Part shown: piece after piece, positions 33,301 through 45,040 of the stretch
Layout: each line of letters opens with the position of its first letter
Numbering within the stretch: the stretch's first letter is position 1
DNA from: Gentiana macrophylla
Taxonomy: Eukaryota; Streptophyta; Magnoliopsida; Gentianales; Gentianaceae
Direction: 5' to 3'
NCBI GenBank assembly: GCA_026214975.1
Contig: JAOBSW010000620.1
Location: forward strand, 16,265 to 80,264
Length of the DNA stretch: 64,000 bases
Notes under the pieces: model-generated
Told to the model about the DNA's origin: nothing
The model's database searches: none
The model's input: only the letters and a program-made list of their open reading frames with translations
Made by a program: the position numbers and the translations under genes

Positions 33301-33472
33301 ATCGAGGCAGACTGTCACTTCATACGGGATGCAATCAGATGGGTTGATTCTTCCTTCATATGTTCCTATGAAGCATCCGTTGGCGGATATTTTTACAAAG
33401 GTGTTGGGTCGACAACTGTTTGAGTTTTTGTTGCGCAAGTTGAGTGTTCAAGATCTTCACACTCCCACTTGA
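30383..33472 (+). pseudogene. Copia-D pol (protease end, integrase, RT, RNase H)
   Basis: YLKNVLHVPNLNCNLLSV near 30450 ends the protease region. Integrase remnants include CDICFRAKQTREPFPL (30745-30800), ELIHCNLWGP near 30840 and VERKHQHSLNVAR near 31145. RT runs about 32000-32650 with KARLVALGHHQEEGIDF, QMDAHNAFLHEDL and NVLVYVDDMIISGN. It continues after a stop as NQRKYAFDI and YRRLIGRLIYLG. RNase H is at about 33000-33400 with DSNWAACP and SRSSAEAKYR. Integrase lacks the usual first Asp (DLWGP reads NLWGP) and several stops and frameshifts are present, so the element is dead. Confidence 0.85.
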
Positions 33473-33478
33473 GGGGGG

Positions 33479-33651
33479 TATTACGATAGCTATGATATAT
33501 TCCAATAAATATTGTATTTAATTAGTAAGGGTACTTCGGTCATTGTGTACAAATGTGGAAGCCCTGACTTTGGCTCTATTTATTGTAACATGTGATCGAT
33601 GAATATACGAAAAAAATTGATTACCGATATTCTTTTCAATTTACTTTTACA
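33479..33651 (+). repeat. Copia-D 3' LTR
   Basis: Directly after the purine tract GAGGGGGG, it reads TATTACGATAG (probably a decayed TGTTACG...) and ends CTTTTACA. A short AT-rich LTR of this kind is normal for this position. No 5' partner is in the window. Confidence 0.6.
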
Positions 33652-33683
33652 CTCATAAATTGCACGAGCTAACATACATCAAT

Positions 33684-33979
33684 ACGTGTTTTCGAGCGAG
33701 GGTTGAGGATCTCTTCTCTGCTCTTTTCTTGTAGAACCTCACATAAAATTATGTTTCTTCTTTCTCATCTCTCATCCTTCTTCACTCAAAGAGAGTGTCG
33801 TTCCTTATATTGAAATCAAGAATCACAAGGCACGTGTTTTCGAGCGAGGGTTGAGGTTTTCTTCTCTGCTCTTTTCTTGTAGAACCTCACAGAAAATTAT
33901 GTTTCTTCTTTCTCATCTCTCCTCCTTCTTCTCTCAAAGAGAGTGTCGTTCCTTATATTGAAATCAAGAATCGGAAGGC
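33684..33979 (+). repeat. 148-base tandem duplication
   Basis: Two adjacent copies (33684-33831 and 33832-33979) of a stretch starting ACGTGTTTTCGAGCGAGGG and ending near ATATTGAAATCAAGAATC. Only a handful of substitutions separate them. No coding. Confidence 0.9.
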
Positions 33980-34589
33980 GAGATCTTTTCATCCAAGGAG
34001 GGTGGGCTGAGCTTCAAATTTTGAATGCATTAATTAGTTAGTACAGAAGTTGGCAGCAACCTCAAGTTTACGTAGTCGCCAAATTCAAATTTGAAAAATA
34101 AAATTATTTGAATGATTACTGCAAAAGGAAAAATGAAGAGTACCACATGTAATTCGGAGACAACATCTATTATAATTACCATTACTATTACATATTATTT
34201 ATATCCGAAGAGTTTGTATAAGTTGTGAACGAAACAACCGATGATGCCAAAAAAAAAAAACATGAGAAAATTATGTGAAAATACCCAAATGAACCATCTA
34301 TTTTTCGCACATCACTTATAAGCTACACTATTCAATTTATACCACAAATCAAACGTTTTCTTTCCGCGTATCACGAAGAATATGGTTGACAAAGTCGATT
34401 ATCAACTTTGATTAACGATTTTGCCTCTAAATGTAGAAAAGAGATGAGAAAAGTATTTTGTGAATATTCCATATGGTTATAATTATGAATTCAGAATGAG
34501 ATGTTTTTGTAACAAGTTTTACAGTTATTTCTCCACTTTAAGAAAGTAAAAGAATTTATACACTAAATCGATAATGCCTTTTCGTCAAA
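33980..34589. other. AT-rich intergenic DNA, no gene
   Basis: Nothing recognisable apart from a short A run (34250-34260). The left border of the Copia-E LTR may lie anywhere near 34590. Confidence 0.5.
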
Positions 34590-35089
34590 TGTCAGCAAAG
34601 TGACTTGATCTCAAATCTGGTAGAACTAATTTGTGAAGTCAGTTGAATGAAGTGTATCCAAGTTTGTGAAAGTCAGCTGGGAAGACTGCTGAGTTTCTTC
34701 TGTAGTCAGCAGCCTGCTGAGGTCTGCTTGAGGTTTTGGATACAAGTTCTACATCTGACCTGCATGATTACAAGTCTGGTGATGTCTGCTGATGCTGAGT
34801 CACGTCTGAGAGCATTTATGACAATTCCGACAAAGATCCTTTGGCGGTTAGAGTTTAGGGAATTGTGCCTATAAATACCAACTGTTGTAATCAATGTGAG
34901 TGTAATCCGTCTGAAATTCAGTGCATAATAAAACATCTCTTTTCTGTCTGTGGAGTAGTTGGCACAACGCCGGAAACCACGTTGAATCTTGTATTCTTCT
35001 ATTTTCTATTATTTCTGTTGATTATTACTGTTAGATTGCATCTGTTCTTTTATCTATCTTGCATCTGGATTCTCTATCCTGTTATAACA
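34590..35089 (+). repeat. Copia-E 5' LTR
   Basis: The stretch is rich in CTGCTGA/GTCAGC words (34640-34800) upstream of the TATA box CTATAAATACC (34869-34879), then reads to ATAACA. Repeated short words upstream of the TATA box recall the U3 activation boxes of Tnt1-like elements; the start is approximate. Confidence 0.6.
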
Positions 35090-35092
35090 AAC

Positions 35093-35105
35093 TGGTATCA
35101 GAGCG
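35093..35105 (+). other. Copia-E primer-binding site
   Basis: TGGTATCAGAGCG, an exact initiator-Met tRNA match, three bases after the LTR end. Confidence 0.85.
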
Positions 35106-35205
35106 TTGGTTTTTGGGAATCATCTGTACGAACGGAGTTTATCTTAATCAAGACCTTTACATTTGCTAGATTCTGTGATAAATGTTATGTTCTTTGGCAA
35201 GAAAG

Positions 35206-35890
35206 ATGTATGTAGTTAACGTAAAAATTGATAAATTTACAGGAAGAAACATTTAGTCTGTGGAAAATCAAGATGGGAGCTTTGTTAAAACAACAAGGTT
35301 TGTGGAGTTCTTTATTTGATAAAAGGGATGCCAGTGCAGCAGATTATGCCAGTCTGGAAGAGAAAGCACATTCAACCATCATATTGTGCTTATCTGATGA
35401 TGTTATCACTGAAGTTGCTGAGGAAGACTCAGCTGCCAAGTTGTGGTTGAAGCTTGAAAGCCTGTATATGACTAAGTCATTAACCAACAAGTTGATCCTG
35501 AAGCAGAGGTTGTTCAGTTTGAGGATGCATGAAGGAGGTCAGCTTAGGGAACATCTGCATCAGCTGAACACAATATTACTTGATCTCAGGAATATTGATA
35601 TTAAAATTGAAGATGGAGATGTAGCCCTAATCTTATTAGTGTCATTACTTGCATCATATGAAAACTTTGTACAGTCATTCATAGTTGAGAAAGATACAGT
35701 GGCTTTAGAGGATGTAAGGACAGCCTTGCATGCCAGGGAGTTGAGGCATAAGACAGTAAGTACAAAAAATCAGGCAGGTGGACAAGTAGCCAGCAACAAC
35801 AGTGGAAAAGGGCATGGACAGAAGAAGAAACCCATGAAGGGTGGTTCCAAAGGTCCTAGTTCCACAGATGTCTGTAATTACTGTAAGGAG
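35206..35890 (+). pseudogene. Copia-E gag, frameshifted start and split zinc knuckle
   Basis: ATG at 35206 opens MYVVNVKIDKFTGRN; a one-base frameshift near 35255 is needed to join FSLWKIKMGALL, after which the frame is open to 35890. The body has the copia gag pattern (AAKLWLKLESLYMTKSLTNK, LREHLHQLNTILLDLRN), then a basic Lys/Gly-rich linker and CNYCKE, the first half of a CX2CX4HX4C knuckle. The second half (GHWKSNC) lies at 37815 after insertion X. Confidence 0.88.
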
Positions 35891-37808
35891 TGTTAAGAAA
35901 TCTACGCGGGAACGCAGCGGAATTCAAAAAATTATTTCCTTTTAACCAGGATCGACTTCGTTTAAGCAATAAACAAATAAGCTAGTAGACGGTGGTTACC
36001 TTGGTTGATCTAAAAGATCGACGCTTTGACCATCTAAGGAGAGTAGTTATGGAGCCGCCCAAGCGTTCGGCCTCTACCGCTAGTCCACACGAACCACCCG
36101 CCGGAATCCACCATTGGATTGCTACTAGAAAAATCCGGTTGCTAGACCGGCCTTTTCTCTCTCTCTAAACTCTCTCTAAGAAGCTCTCAATTTTCACAAA
36201 AACTATTAGCTCTTGGAATTGTGATGTACAAAAGAGCTAGCCAAGCCTCCCTTAAATAGGGGTTGGGGCACCATTTTCATATCCCCAATCTGATTGGGAG
36301 AAGCTTTCTAATAGATTGAGGAGAAAGAAAACATTTCCCAATAAAATAAGAAAAATACATTTGATTGATTTATCTCAATTATTATTCAATATCTTATATT
36401 AAATATGCTTCCAAGATATATATTGACAATATCTTATATTGAATATATCTTTATCTTATTACCATAAATCTATTTTCCAAAAATCAATTAATATCCAATA
36501 TTAATATTGTGGTAATCTTATTAATTAAATTGCACAATCCACGTGTATCTTGTACGCTACTATTGGCGCCACCTTTAGCCATGAATTGGCATCTGCCATA
36601 TTTTTTAATTAATATAATGTTATGATTAATTAATTTGCAAAATACATGTGTATCAATATACACAATTAATTTCGACACATACATCAACAATGTATATTTA
36701 ATTAATTAACATAATTAATATCTTGTATTATATTTATTCATAATAAATAAATACCACCATATTAAGTACCACTATAACCCTTTATAGTCGAGATAAACTT
36801 TTCTTAATTACCGCATTTTAATCCAGCTAGATGGTCTTATGTGTGTGATAGTCTTCCGAATATATTGGCCGTAGACACAAAGTGCAAATTACGAAAATGC
36901 CCTTCATGCCTAACGATCACGGGATAGCGTCTAGCAACACACCGTGACCCCCAATCATCGGAAGAGTCAAATGCAATGATTACTACCTTTCATGTGAAAC
37001 AGTTACCGTGTAAATAGAATCCTATCGCTGTAATAATATCCATACGGTCGTACGTCGAGTGTCAAACTTCAACGACCGTATCTTATAATCTGGATATCAT
37101 GCTCTCCCGAAGTAACTCATTTACTTCCACTTTGCAAATATTCACGAGAGTAAGATATTCCTTATAAGAAGACCCTTTCGGATATTCACACATACTATTA
37201 GGGTACGCGATTTCCGGACGACCAAACATGTATACTCCGCATGTTTTAGTATCACACCCAATCACTACCGTATGATCGCCCCGTGGCTAGGGGAAACCTC
37301 AATAGTGTAAAAGCATGACAATCCACACCGTGATGCCATGAAGACTCCGGTCCTAAGGATAATTAAGCAACCGTCACATAGTGTGACACTTAACAGTGCA
37401 AGTGGGTCAGTCTAACGTACGCATCCTCTAATACACGTCCACATACAGTCCAAGTGTCTCTACACTTTTATCCCTACCCTTAAAGACAAAAGACATCTAA
37501 TATGTGCTAGCCTGTTTGTACTATCAATGCCCTGTTTAATAGTACATCAGCCTAGATACACTTAAGTATCAAACTTATTAAAGTGATTAAAGATCTCATC
37601 AACCATAATCGCCTGTCATGGTTTCTCTATCACAGTTGAATACTAAGGACGTTATCATATAACAATTCATAATTGGTTCTTTAAAAGAACAAATATATGA
37701 CAACAGAAAAGCCATTTAATATATGTATAAACATAAAGAAATAGTAGAAATGATCCGACCCGGTCAAATCCGGTCCAACCCGATTGGGTTTAGGACACTA
37801 TTTCAACA
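35891..37808 (-). mobile_element. X: solo LTR of a copia-type element (1.9 kb)
   Basis: Flanked by the TSD AGGAG (35886-35890, 37809-37813) within the Copia-E zinc knuckle. On the plus strand it starts TGTTAAGAAATC and ends TATTTCAACA. On the minus strand the last bases read CGCTGCGTTCCCGCGTAG before TTTCTTAACA, an LTR 3' end I associate with large plant copia LTRs, so it is oriented minus. No gag, pol or second LTR is present. The small minus-strand open frames inside are short and without recognisable motifs. Confidence 0.82.
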
Positions 37809-38755
37809 AGGAGCAAGGACATTGGAAGTCCAATTGTCCAAAGAAGAAAAGGCAGCAGGAGAGCAATTTTGGCACAACAGTTGTGCCTGCTGAACATTCT
37901 GATGAGGATCTGGTTCTAGTTGCTGGGGATTCAGCATATCATATTGATGTTTGGATCCTAAATTCTGGAGCATCCTATCATATTTGTCAACACAAAGAGT
38001 GGTTTTCTACTTATCAACAGATAGATGGTGGTCATATTTCTATGGAAAACAACAAGGTCTGCAAGATAGTGGGAATTGACTCAGTTCAGGACAGAGGATG
38101 GTAGATTCTGCACACTGAAAGATGTTAGACATGTGATCGCATGTAAGTCACAAACGTCGATATTACTAGCAAGAATACTAGGTACATCGTATTATAGTAA
38201 ATGCGAGTCAAGGTCGATCCTACAGAGATAATGCAACTTTAATTACAAACGATTCTAACCTAACTAAGAAGCGGTCATTGACCAACAATAGACATAAAAC
38301 AAACTTGGTATTTCCCCTCTTCTCACCGATCTACTAACTTGGATTAGTTAATCATTACGTTTACTTCCCCACATAATTTCTTTAAATTAATCGAGCGAGC
38401 GTTTGATTTAATTATTAGCTACGGGTGCAATTCCTAACTCTATCTACTCCGACAATGGTAGTAGACATTCTATACGCAAGATACCCTCCTTAATTGGTCC
38501 GTAATAGCCCATACACATAAAGAACTATAATTGCCGATATCGAGCGCTAACTCATACCGCTAACCCGCCTAGACAGCTGTCGACACTGATCAGCACGTTC
38601 CATTCAAGACTATGTCCAAACTAACATTTCACTATTCGTATTTCATGCTTTTTTACGATTACAATAAGCAAATTGGCGAGATCTAACCTCATCGTTAATT
38701 AAACTCGCCGATCAACGAAATGTAGTGAATCCAGCTTTAGTTTTTCTAAATATTG

Positions 38756-38800
38756 CCTCGGTAAACCGGTATAGACCTCCGGTTTACCGGGGTCAACTTT
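38756..38800. repeat. CGGTTTACCG dyads in E2, internal group
   Basis: CCTCGGTAAACCGG and CTCCGGTTTACCGGGG lie as adjacent inverted words. The same words recur at 39205-39246. Confidence 0.8.
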
Positions 38801-39204
38801 TCCTATCCCTGGATCTACATTGCTCAATTACGATTAATCTAAGTAAATCATGGGGTCTTTAAACATGCAGATTAACTAAAACACATAAATACGAACAGAT
38901 CTACTATACTAAAGACAAAACAGAACGTTCAAAGCTTCATACCTTCCACGATGGAGATCTAGCTCGATGTAATCAAGCTGGAGATAGGAGAGAAAGGGAG
39001 AAAACCATAAATAACTCCTCAAAAGCTTGTAATAACTTTATTTCATCAAATTGTATAATGTAATTGAAGAATCAATAATAAGATATTTGTAACTTATGTA
39101 ATAATCTGTTAATGCGGTCTTATATAGATACAATGACCGACTTATGACTCTTAGAAACCCTAACCAATCTAATAGAGGCGGAAGAATCGATTTCGTGTCC
39201 AAGA

Positions 39205-39246
39205 AGCCCTCGGTTTACCGGCCCTAGCCCTCGGTAAACCGGGCCG
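39205..39246. repeat. CCCTCGGTTTACCGG / CCCTCGGTAAACCGGG dyads upstream of the E2 TATA box
   Basis: Two opposed copies of an (A/T)CCGG-type palindromic word, about 80 bases upstream, in minus sense, of CTATATAAG. Confidence 0.8.
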
Positions 39247-41209
39247 AATTTTCCTCTTTTTCTTCAGCAGATTTCTTCTTGGACTTCTTTTACTTGGCCC
39301 AACATGCTCCTTTTGGTCCAGATCCGTTCTCCAATGCTCCAGATTCGGTATATCCTATAAAACATATAAAACGAGACAAAACAGTATCAAATCTTTGGGA
39401 AAATAACATAGATACAGAATTACGATCCTAGAAACATACACATAGCATTCAACACATATTCCATACGATCATGAGCCTATCTATCCTCTCTTGAGCAGAA
39501 TTCGGGGTGAATAAGGGTATAAATAATGGTACCATTTAGGGCATTTTCAACATGTTCCATAGATGACCAAGAATTTGGTATCTCTTAGTCTACTGGACAA
39601 CAAGGGGTTCAATTTCAAGGGAGAAGGTGAAGAGCTGAATGTCCACAAAGATTCAGATGTGGTCCTTAAAGGTATCAAGAAGGGAACCTTGTATATATTA
39701 CAAGGCTCTATTGTATCTGGCTCTACTGATATGGCATCCTCAGCAGTTCATCAATCACAGCAGACTCAGCTGTGGCACATGAGACTTGGCCATATACGTG
39801 AAAGAGGAATGCAAGTCCTTTCTTCAACAGGTTTTCTTGGAGGATATAAGGTCAAGACTCTGGACTTATGTGAGCACTCTGTGTTTGGGAAGCTACATAG
39901 AAGCATATTCTGAGAAGGCAAACACACTACAAAGGCATCACTTGATTATATCCATTCTGATTGCTGGGGTCCATCAAAGGTGGAATCATTGGGTGGTCAC
40001 ATATATTTTGTGTCATTTATAGATGACTATTCAAGAATGACTTGGGTGATAATGATGAAACATAAAAGTGAGGCATTCAACAGTTTCAAACACTGGAAGG
40101 CTCTAGTGGAAAATCAGACAGGCAAGAAAATCAAGAGGCTTCGAATAGATAATGGTCTGAAATTCTGCTGGTCTGGGTTTCATACTTTCTGTAAGGATGA
40201 GGGTATTGCCAGACATAATACAGTCAGGAATACACCTCAGCAGAATGGTGTAGCTGAAAAGATCCAACTCTTCTAGAGAGGGCACAATGTATGATCTCTA
40301 ATGCTGGTTTATCTAGAGGATTTTGGGCAGAGGCTGTAAGTACAGCATGCTACTTAATCAATAGGAGTCCTCACAAGGGATCAATCTCAAGACACCATTT
40401 GAGATGTGGTCTGGCAAGTGTGCTGACTACTCAGTTATAAGGGTTTTAGGAAGCACAATTTACGTACTATCATGTGAGTGAAAGTAAGCTGGAACCAAAG
40501 TCCAATAAGAGAGTGTTTGTAGGGTATGAAGATAGGATGAAAGACTATAAAATTTGGTCATCAGCAGAAAACAGGGTCAAACTCAGTAGAGATATGGTCT
40601 TTGATGAAAATTCTATGATCAGCTCATTAGTGGGGAGGTCTTCTGAATCTAAAACCAGTGCTGAATCTGAGAGTGCTGAGAAACAGGTGGAGCATCAAGT
40701 GGATTCAGTTATGATGCAATACTCAGCTGATCCAAGTCAGCACTTATCTGATCTGGTTGCTGAACCAGAGTGTGATCCAAGCCAGTTAGCTAAACAGGGG
40801 TCAGCTGAGCATCAAACATTATATATTGGTCAGTGGAGTATAGCTGTCAGCAGAGCTAGAAGTACCAATGTTGGGGTACCTCCCAAGAGGTATGGTTTTG
40901 ATGATATGGTTGGATATGCTCTTCAAGATGCAGAAGATGTGGATAGTTTTATACCTTCTACTTATAGAGAAGAAATGACATGTTCTGAAGCATCTCAATG
41001 ACTTGCTGCCATGGGAGATGAAATGGAGCCATTACTGAAGAATCGGACTTGGATCTAGTTAAACATCCAACTGATAAGAGACTTGTTACTTGCAAGTGGA
41101 TCTTTAAGAAAAAGGAAGGAATGACTGAGGCAGAAAGGGTCAAGTATAAGGCACGTTTGGTTGCAAGAGGGTTCAGTCAGAAAGAAGAGGTAGACTTTGA
41201 TGAGATATT

Positions 41210-42951
41210 TGCTGGATATACAGAAATTGGATCGTCTGATCCGATTCACAGCACCGATCGAGACACTCAATCTTGCACAGCGGAAGCTACGAATAAATTC
41301 GCATGCGATTATACCACGACTTTAATTCACATAATTAATTAACAATCTACAAGAAGGTTAGTAGATTTACCTCAACGGAAAGGAAGAAATAGTCGACCAA
41401 AGGGAGATGCCGTAGTCTTCCGGATTGTATCCGCAGTTTAGCGACGATCGATGGACGCCGATCCTCGACGAGAACCTCCTCGAATATGCACGAGAAAACC
41501 CTAGTTTTTCTTGATTAATGAATAAGGCAAGAAACTAATTTTTCTTCCTTTTTATTTTGATGTTGGCGCAAATTGTAATGTAAAATTGTGTTGGGAGGAA
41601 CTCTCTTTATATAGGAAAACAACTAGTCAAGAGAGAGTTATCATTTTCATACCACAATTACCTATTCCCACAAGGAAAAGATATTTGCCAAGAGATAAGA
41701 GATAATTCCAAAAAAATCAATCTCTTTATCTCTTTTCCAGTAATTATCTAACAAATAGATAATTAATTAATTACACATATGAGATAAAATCTAGGAAAAT
41801 TTCTTCTCCCAATTTATCCATAATGTGTGGCGCCATTTTAGTCAATAATTTAATAGAAAATGTTTTTTCTATTTTACATATTATTTACCAAATAAATAAT
41901 ATTGCATATTCATTAAATAGACCAACTATTTAATTTATTCTCTAGGTTCCATAAAACGAGAAAACACTCGCGTGCCAGAGCCAACCCGGGACCATGGACC
42001 TATAACCAAGTGAGCTACAATAAATTGAATAAAATATTCATCGAACATAATATTTCTACTCAACTCATTAATTCCGGAATTACGCCACCATAAATCCGAA
42101 ACTGAACTCTATCGATTATAGATATAACTTATTCTCAAAATGTCGAGTCGAGTCGATAAGTGTCCATTGATAATCATTACATATAAACTAACCCTCCATA
42201 GACTATCCGTAATGAAGCGGGAATATTTCCGTAAACCTTCTTCAATACATCTTATCCGTATTTACCATTAACCCACTAGTGACCAATTAGTTCATAACCA
42301 ATACGAACTCCGCGGATCGATCAGTTTCTAGGATTAACAAATAAGAGGATTGTCTTTCTACTTCCCGCAGGAAGGAATGGATTCCATATCTGTGAGACAC
42401 ACACTTCTCACTCATTCTAGAATAGTGCCAACGTGAAAGTGATTCGACCACGCCACTTAGCAATCCTTAACGAACACATCAAACCCTATCCTCAAACAAG
42501 TAGGAGTCTGTAATCACGTCAGGATTAAGGTTAATCCATAAATGATCATCTTGTGATTTAATAAGATTTCTCAATCAGGGAATTATATGATAAACGAAGA
42601 TTAAATCGGTCCAGTCCTATATGACTCTCATCATATATAAATGCCCCACATAGACAACCAATGTCGACGGTCCGGATAAGACGGTCACACCATAAAGTGT
42701 TATGGGTGCATTAATGGTGGTTTAATCAATAGACCCATACTTTGATTAAGTTCACCACGGACTAACATTTCAAGTGTATCACCATAAACTTAATCCTCAT
42801 GTGTGACACACACTAAGTTATATGGCTACATATGATACGACTTTGGGTTTTCAGCAGTGTATTACTTATAAGCACGAAGCAAATAATAAGATGATAATAA
42901 ATCTGTCATTTATTAATTATTACAACAATATTTTGGGCGCTACTTCCAACA
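41210..42951 (-). repeat. Copia-H 3' LTR (about 1.74 kb)
   Basis: On the minus strand it starts TGTTGGAAGTAGCGCCC directly after the purine tract AAAGTGGGAGAT (42952-42963) and ends TATATCCAGCA, cutting the RT of Copia-E. It is homologous throughout to the plus-strand LTR at 58601-60403; both have a TATA box (minus CCTATATAAAGAGAG near 41610; CCTATATAAAGATAG at 60034), CCATTCCTTCC and AATAAATGA words in the same order. Confidence 0.78.
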
Positions 42952-43648
42952 ATCTCCCACTTTCCCGTATAGACAAGTAACAATTGTCTTTCGGGCACAC
43001 TATATTTAACAATCTCCCACTTGCCCGTAAAGACAAACAATGATTGTTTTTAGAGCACCATACCCTTATTCTTTCTATCCACAACATTCTCCCACTTGCT
43101 CTAAAGCAGATGAGACATATCTCCCAATTTCATACCCGCCAAGCGCTTATCAGTGACATTAGATGCCACACGACTTGGTAATCTGATCAGCTAGGTTGTC
43201 GGCTCGAGGCGATCTTTAGGACCGAAACGTTGCCTCTTTGCACGGTCTGTCTGATTAGGTGGTATTTACTTTCAATATGATTTTGACCTCTTGTGATTGC
43301 GAAGATCATTTGCATGAGCTACCTCTCAACTATTTTCACAAGAAATGGTATCGGCTCATCGAGACCTAGAATTACTTCCAGATCCAACAAATAATTTCTC
43401 AAGCCACACTACCTCTGTAGTTGCTCTGAAAGCTGCTATGTATTTGACTAATAGAGTCAAATTGGCAGGGCTGGATTGCTCCAGACTATAGCTTCATCAT
43501 TATGAGAAAACACTGAGCCCGAGATCAATTAACGATCATCCTTAATCTGAATGTAAGTCAGAATCAGTGTAGTCAACAATACTCAGGTATGCACCCGAGT
43601 ACACAAGCATATAATTCCTCATTCTCTAAAGACACTTGAGGATGCACC
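42952..43648 (-). pseudogene. Copia-H 3' internal end with RNase H relic
   Basis: AACAATCTCCCACTT... (42952 on) is the plus-strand view of a copia purine tract followed by a typical post-pol region; the CTCCCACTTGC word occurs again at 43013 and 43088. On the minus strand, decayed RNase H fragments can be read: around SGSVFSHNDEAIVWSS near 43500, RGSSCK and KIILKVNTT near 43290, and DNLADQIT near 43180. Many stops. Cut at 43649 by a TRIM. Confidence 0.6.
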
Positions 43649-44015
43649 TGTTGGGTATACAAAGACTCGCCCGCGCTATGTATGCGCTCAACCCATGGCG
43701 CTGTGAAGGTGTGGTATAAGGAAATAAAGTAGCACCTTTACAAACACCAATTGGTTTTAGTACAATGGTAAGTGCTTGATCCTAAAAACTGGTAGCATAG
43801 CAGGTCATGGGTTCGAATTCCGGCAACAACATTCTGTGGTAAACCACGGTTGAGTGGGTAGCAGTCTTTGGGAGATTGTTGGGTATATAAAGACTCTTCC
43901 CGCCTATGTATGTTCAACCCATGGCGCTGTGAAGGTGTGGTATAAGAAAATAAAGTAGCACCTTTACTAACACCAATTGATTTTAGTACAACGGTAAGCG
44001 CTTGATCCTAAAAAC
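43649..44015 (+). mobile_element. Complete TRIM element (367 bases)
   Basis: LTRs 43649-43789 and 43877-44015 are near-identical, starting TGTTGGGTATA and ending TTGATCCTAAAAAC. The internal part is 87 bases: primer site TGGTAGCATAGCAGG (a decayed TGGTATCAGAGCAGG), GGGTTCGAATTCCGG, then TTTGGGAGAT as purine tract. No coding. It is the same family as the copies near 3.4-3.7 and 8.8 kb. I could not find a matching TSD. Confidence 0.85.
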
Positions 44016-44888
44016 AAATTGTTGGTCCCTTGAAAAGGCTTTGGTTAAGTTTAGAGGTGGGGTGAATAAACTTAACACTTAAAAATTTTGGAGTTAACAA
44101 ACTCAAAGAACTTCAAAGAACATACGATGCTTCAAGAGTCTGGGCCGATACTCAAGAGTCTCACGACCGTGAGTTTATTGAATTTGTGCAACGGAGTTAT
44201 ATAAAAATTAAGCCTTATTACTTGTTGATAAATATGATACCAAGTATTAGATACTCAAGAGTGTATGTGTGTGAATTCGATTGCTAGATTCAAGAGGTTG
44301 ATGTGTGTAATAAACTAAATGCAGAATGTAAGTGCGTAAAATAAGTAGGCATTTTATAGTGGTTCCAGGTGGTGTAATCCTCGTCACCCACTCTTCTCCG
44401 TGATGTTGGAGGTAATTCACTAGAGATCTTTGATGTAGTGTTATAAAACCCTATGTTGCTTGTCCTTCACCAATAACTATGGCTTCACAAACCGAACACT
44501 TGGAATGTGTAGGATTGTTGTTCCAAAGTCTTCCACCGGGTCCTTGAAGGGTAGGATTGCCTCTTCACCACTCTCCACCACAAACAATGAGCCTTCACAC
44601 ATAGAAGTGCTTCACCTGCTTGATGAGATTCTTATAAAATAAATATTGAATCAAGTAAATGATTCCATTGCGTGCCAGCCTTGATCAGGATGATATGATC
44701 AAGAGCCTTGATGTCTTCAAGTGTGTAAACTTGATGTAGCTTGAATGCAGATTACACATGAAGATTTTCTAGATCAAGAGCCTTAAGCTCATTAGAGGTC
44801 ACAGGTGTTTTTCTTGATTTAATCTCGATTGTCAAGATAGATCCTTAATTTTCATCAATGTTCATCACTTGTATCTGAATTAGAGTCC

Positions 44889-44902
44889 TCTATTTATAGG
44901 TA
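44889..44902 (-). promoter_or_regulatory. TATA box of the Copia-J LTR
   Basis: Minus strand CCTATAAATAGAGG, a canonical plant TATA box within the LTR. Confidence 0.55.
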
Positions 44903-45040
44903 GGAGTCCTTGTGACTTGTATTTGAAATTCAAATAAAGCCGCCTGCATTTTGTCCCATTTGACTTGCTTTCATCACATGCTCATAGTATCGACACAATG
45001 ATCGCTTTTGATGTAATGCGCCTATCCATCCTTTGACTTG

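Larger units (their letters stand above)
22540..33651 (+). mobile_element. Copia-D, Ty1/copia element split by E1 and G1
   Basis: Gag C-terminal and protease code lies at 22540-22994 and the rest of pol at 30383-33472, followed by a purine tract GAGGGGGG and a 173-base 3' LTR (33479-33651). The two halves meet within one protease codon stretch once the E1 insertion and one TSD copy (GTTGC) are set aside. The 5' LTR and gag start are not visible; the left end is taken where recognisable gag coding begins. Confidence 0.75.
38134..39549 (-). mobile_element. E2: TG...CA insertion, probable solo LTR (1.4 kb)
   Basis: Starts TGATCGCATG and ends GGGCATTTTCA, with TSD ACATG (38129-38133, 39550-39554) in the Copia-E protease region. 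No coding. On the minus strand a TATA box CTATATAAG lies at 39119-39127. Layout resembles E1: both start TGAT and contain GGTCGA(A/T)CC(C/T)A(A/C)AG near 100-150 bases from the left end. Both also hold CGGGTGCAA words further in, hinting at related families. Confidence 0.78.
34590..41209 (+). mobile_element. Copia-E (Tnt1-like), split by X and E2 and cut by H
   Basis: A 5' LTR ends ATAACA at 35089; the primer site TGGTATCAGAGCG follows at 35093. Gag starts at 35206; the CCHC knuckle is split by insertion X (35891-37808), and the protease region by E2 (38134-39549). Integrase and the first part of RT follow until the LTR of Copia-H interrupts RT at 41210. The rest of the element is not in the window. 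Gag and protease style resemble Tnt1-type copia elements. The LTR left end (TGTCAGCAAAG near 34590) is a guess. Confidence 0.75.
37809..41209 (+). pseudogene. Copia-E pol: knuckle end, protease, integrase, RT start
   Basis: GHWKSNCPKKK (37815) ends gag. The protease reads VWILNSGASYHIC near 37950: the catalytic Asp of the DSGA motif is Asn. After E2 the frame goes on as MTKNLVSLSLLDNKGF (39563), QLWHMRLGHI near 39770, the integrase core with FIDDYSRMTWV near 40015 and RIDNGLKF near 40145, and an Asn-Gly-Val-Ala-Glu motif near 40250. RT begins near 41050 with CKWIFKKK, YKARLVARGFSQKE and DFDEIF, then H interrupts. Several frameshifts and stops are visible (39913, 40276, 41001). Confidence 0.85.

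Noticed and set aside
17736..33651. Copia-F 5' LTR as partner of the Copia-D 3' LTR
   Set aside because: The two LTR sequences do not match, so they belong to different elements.
43780..43830. SINE or tRNA gene suggested by GGTTCGAATTCCGG next to an A-box-like word
   Set aside because: The two flanking ~140-base direct repeats, the primer-like TGGTAGCATAGC and the purine tract fit a TRIM better; similarity to tRNA follows from the primer site region.
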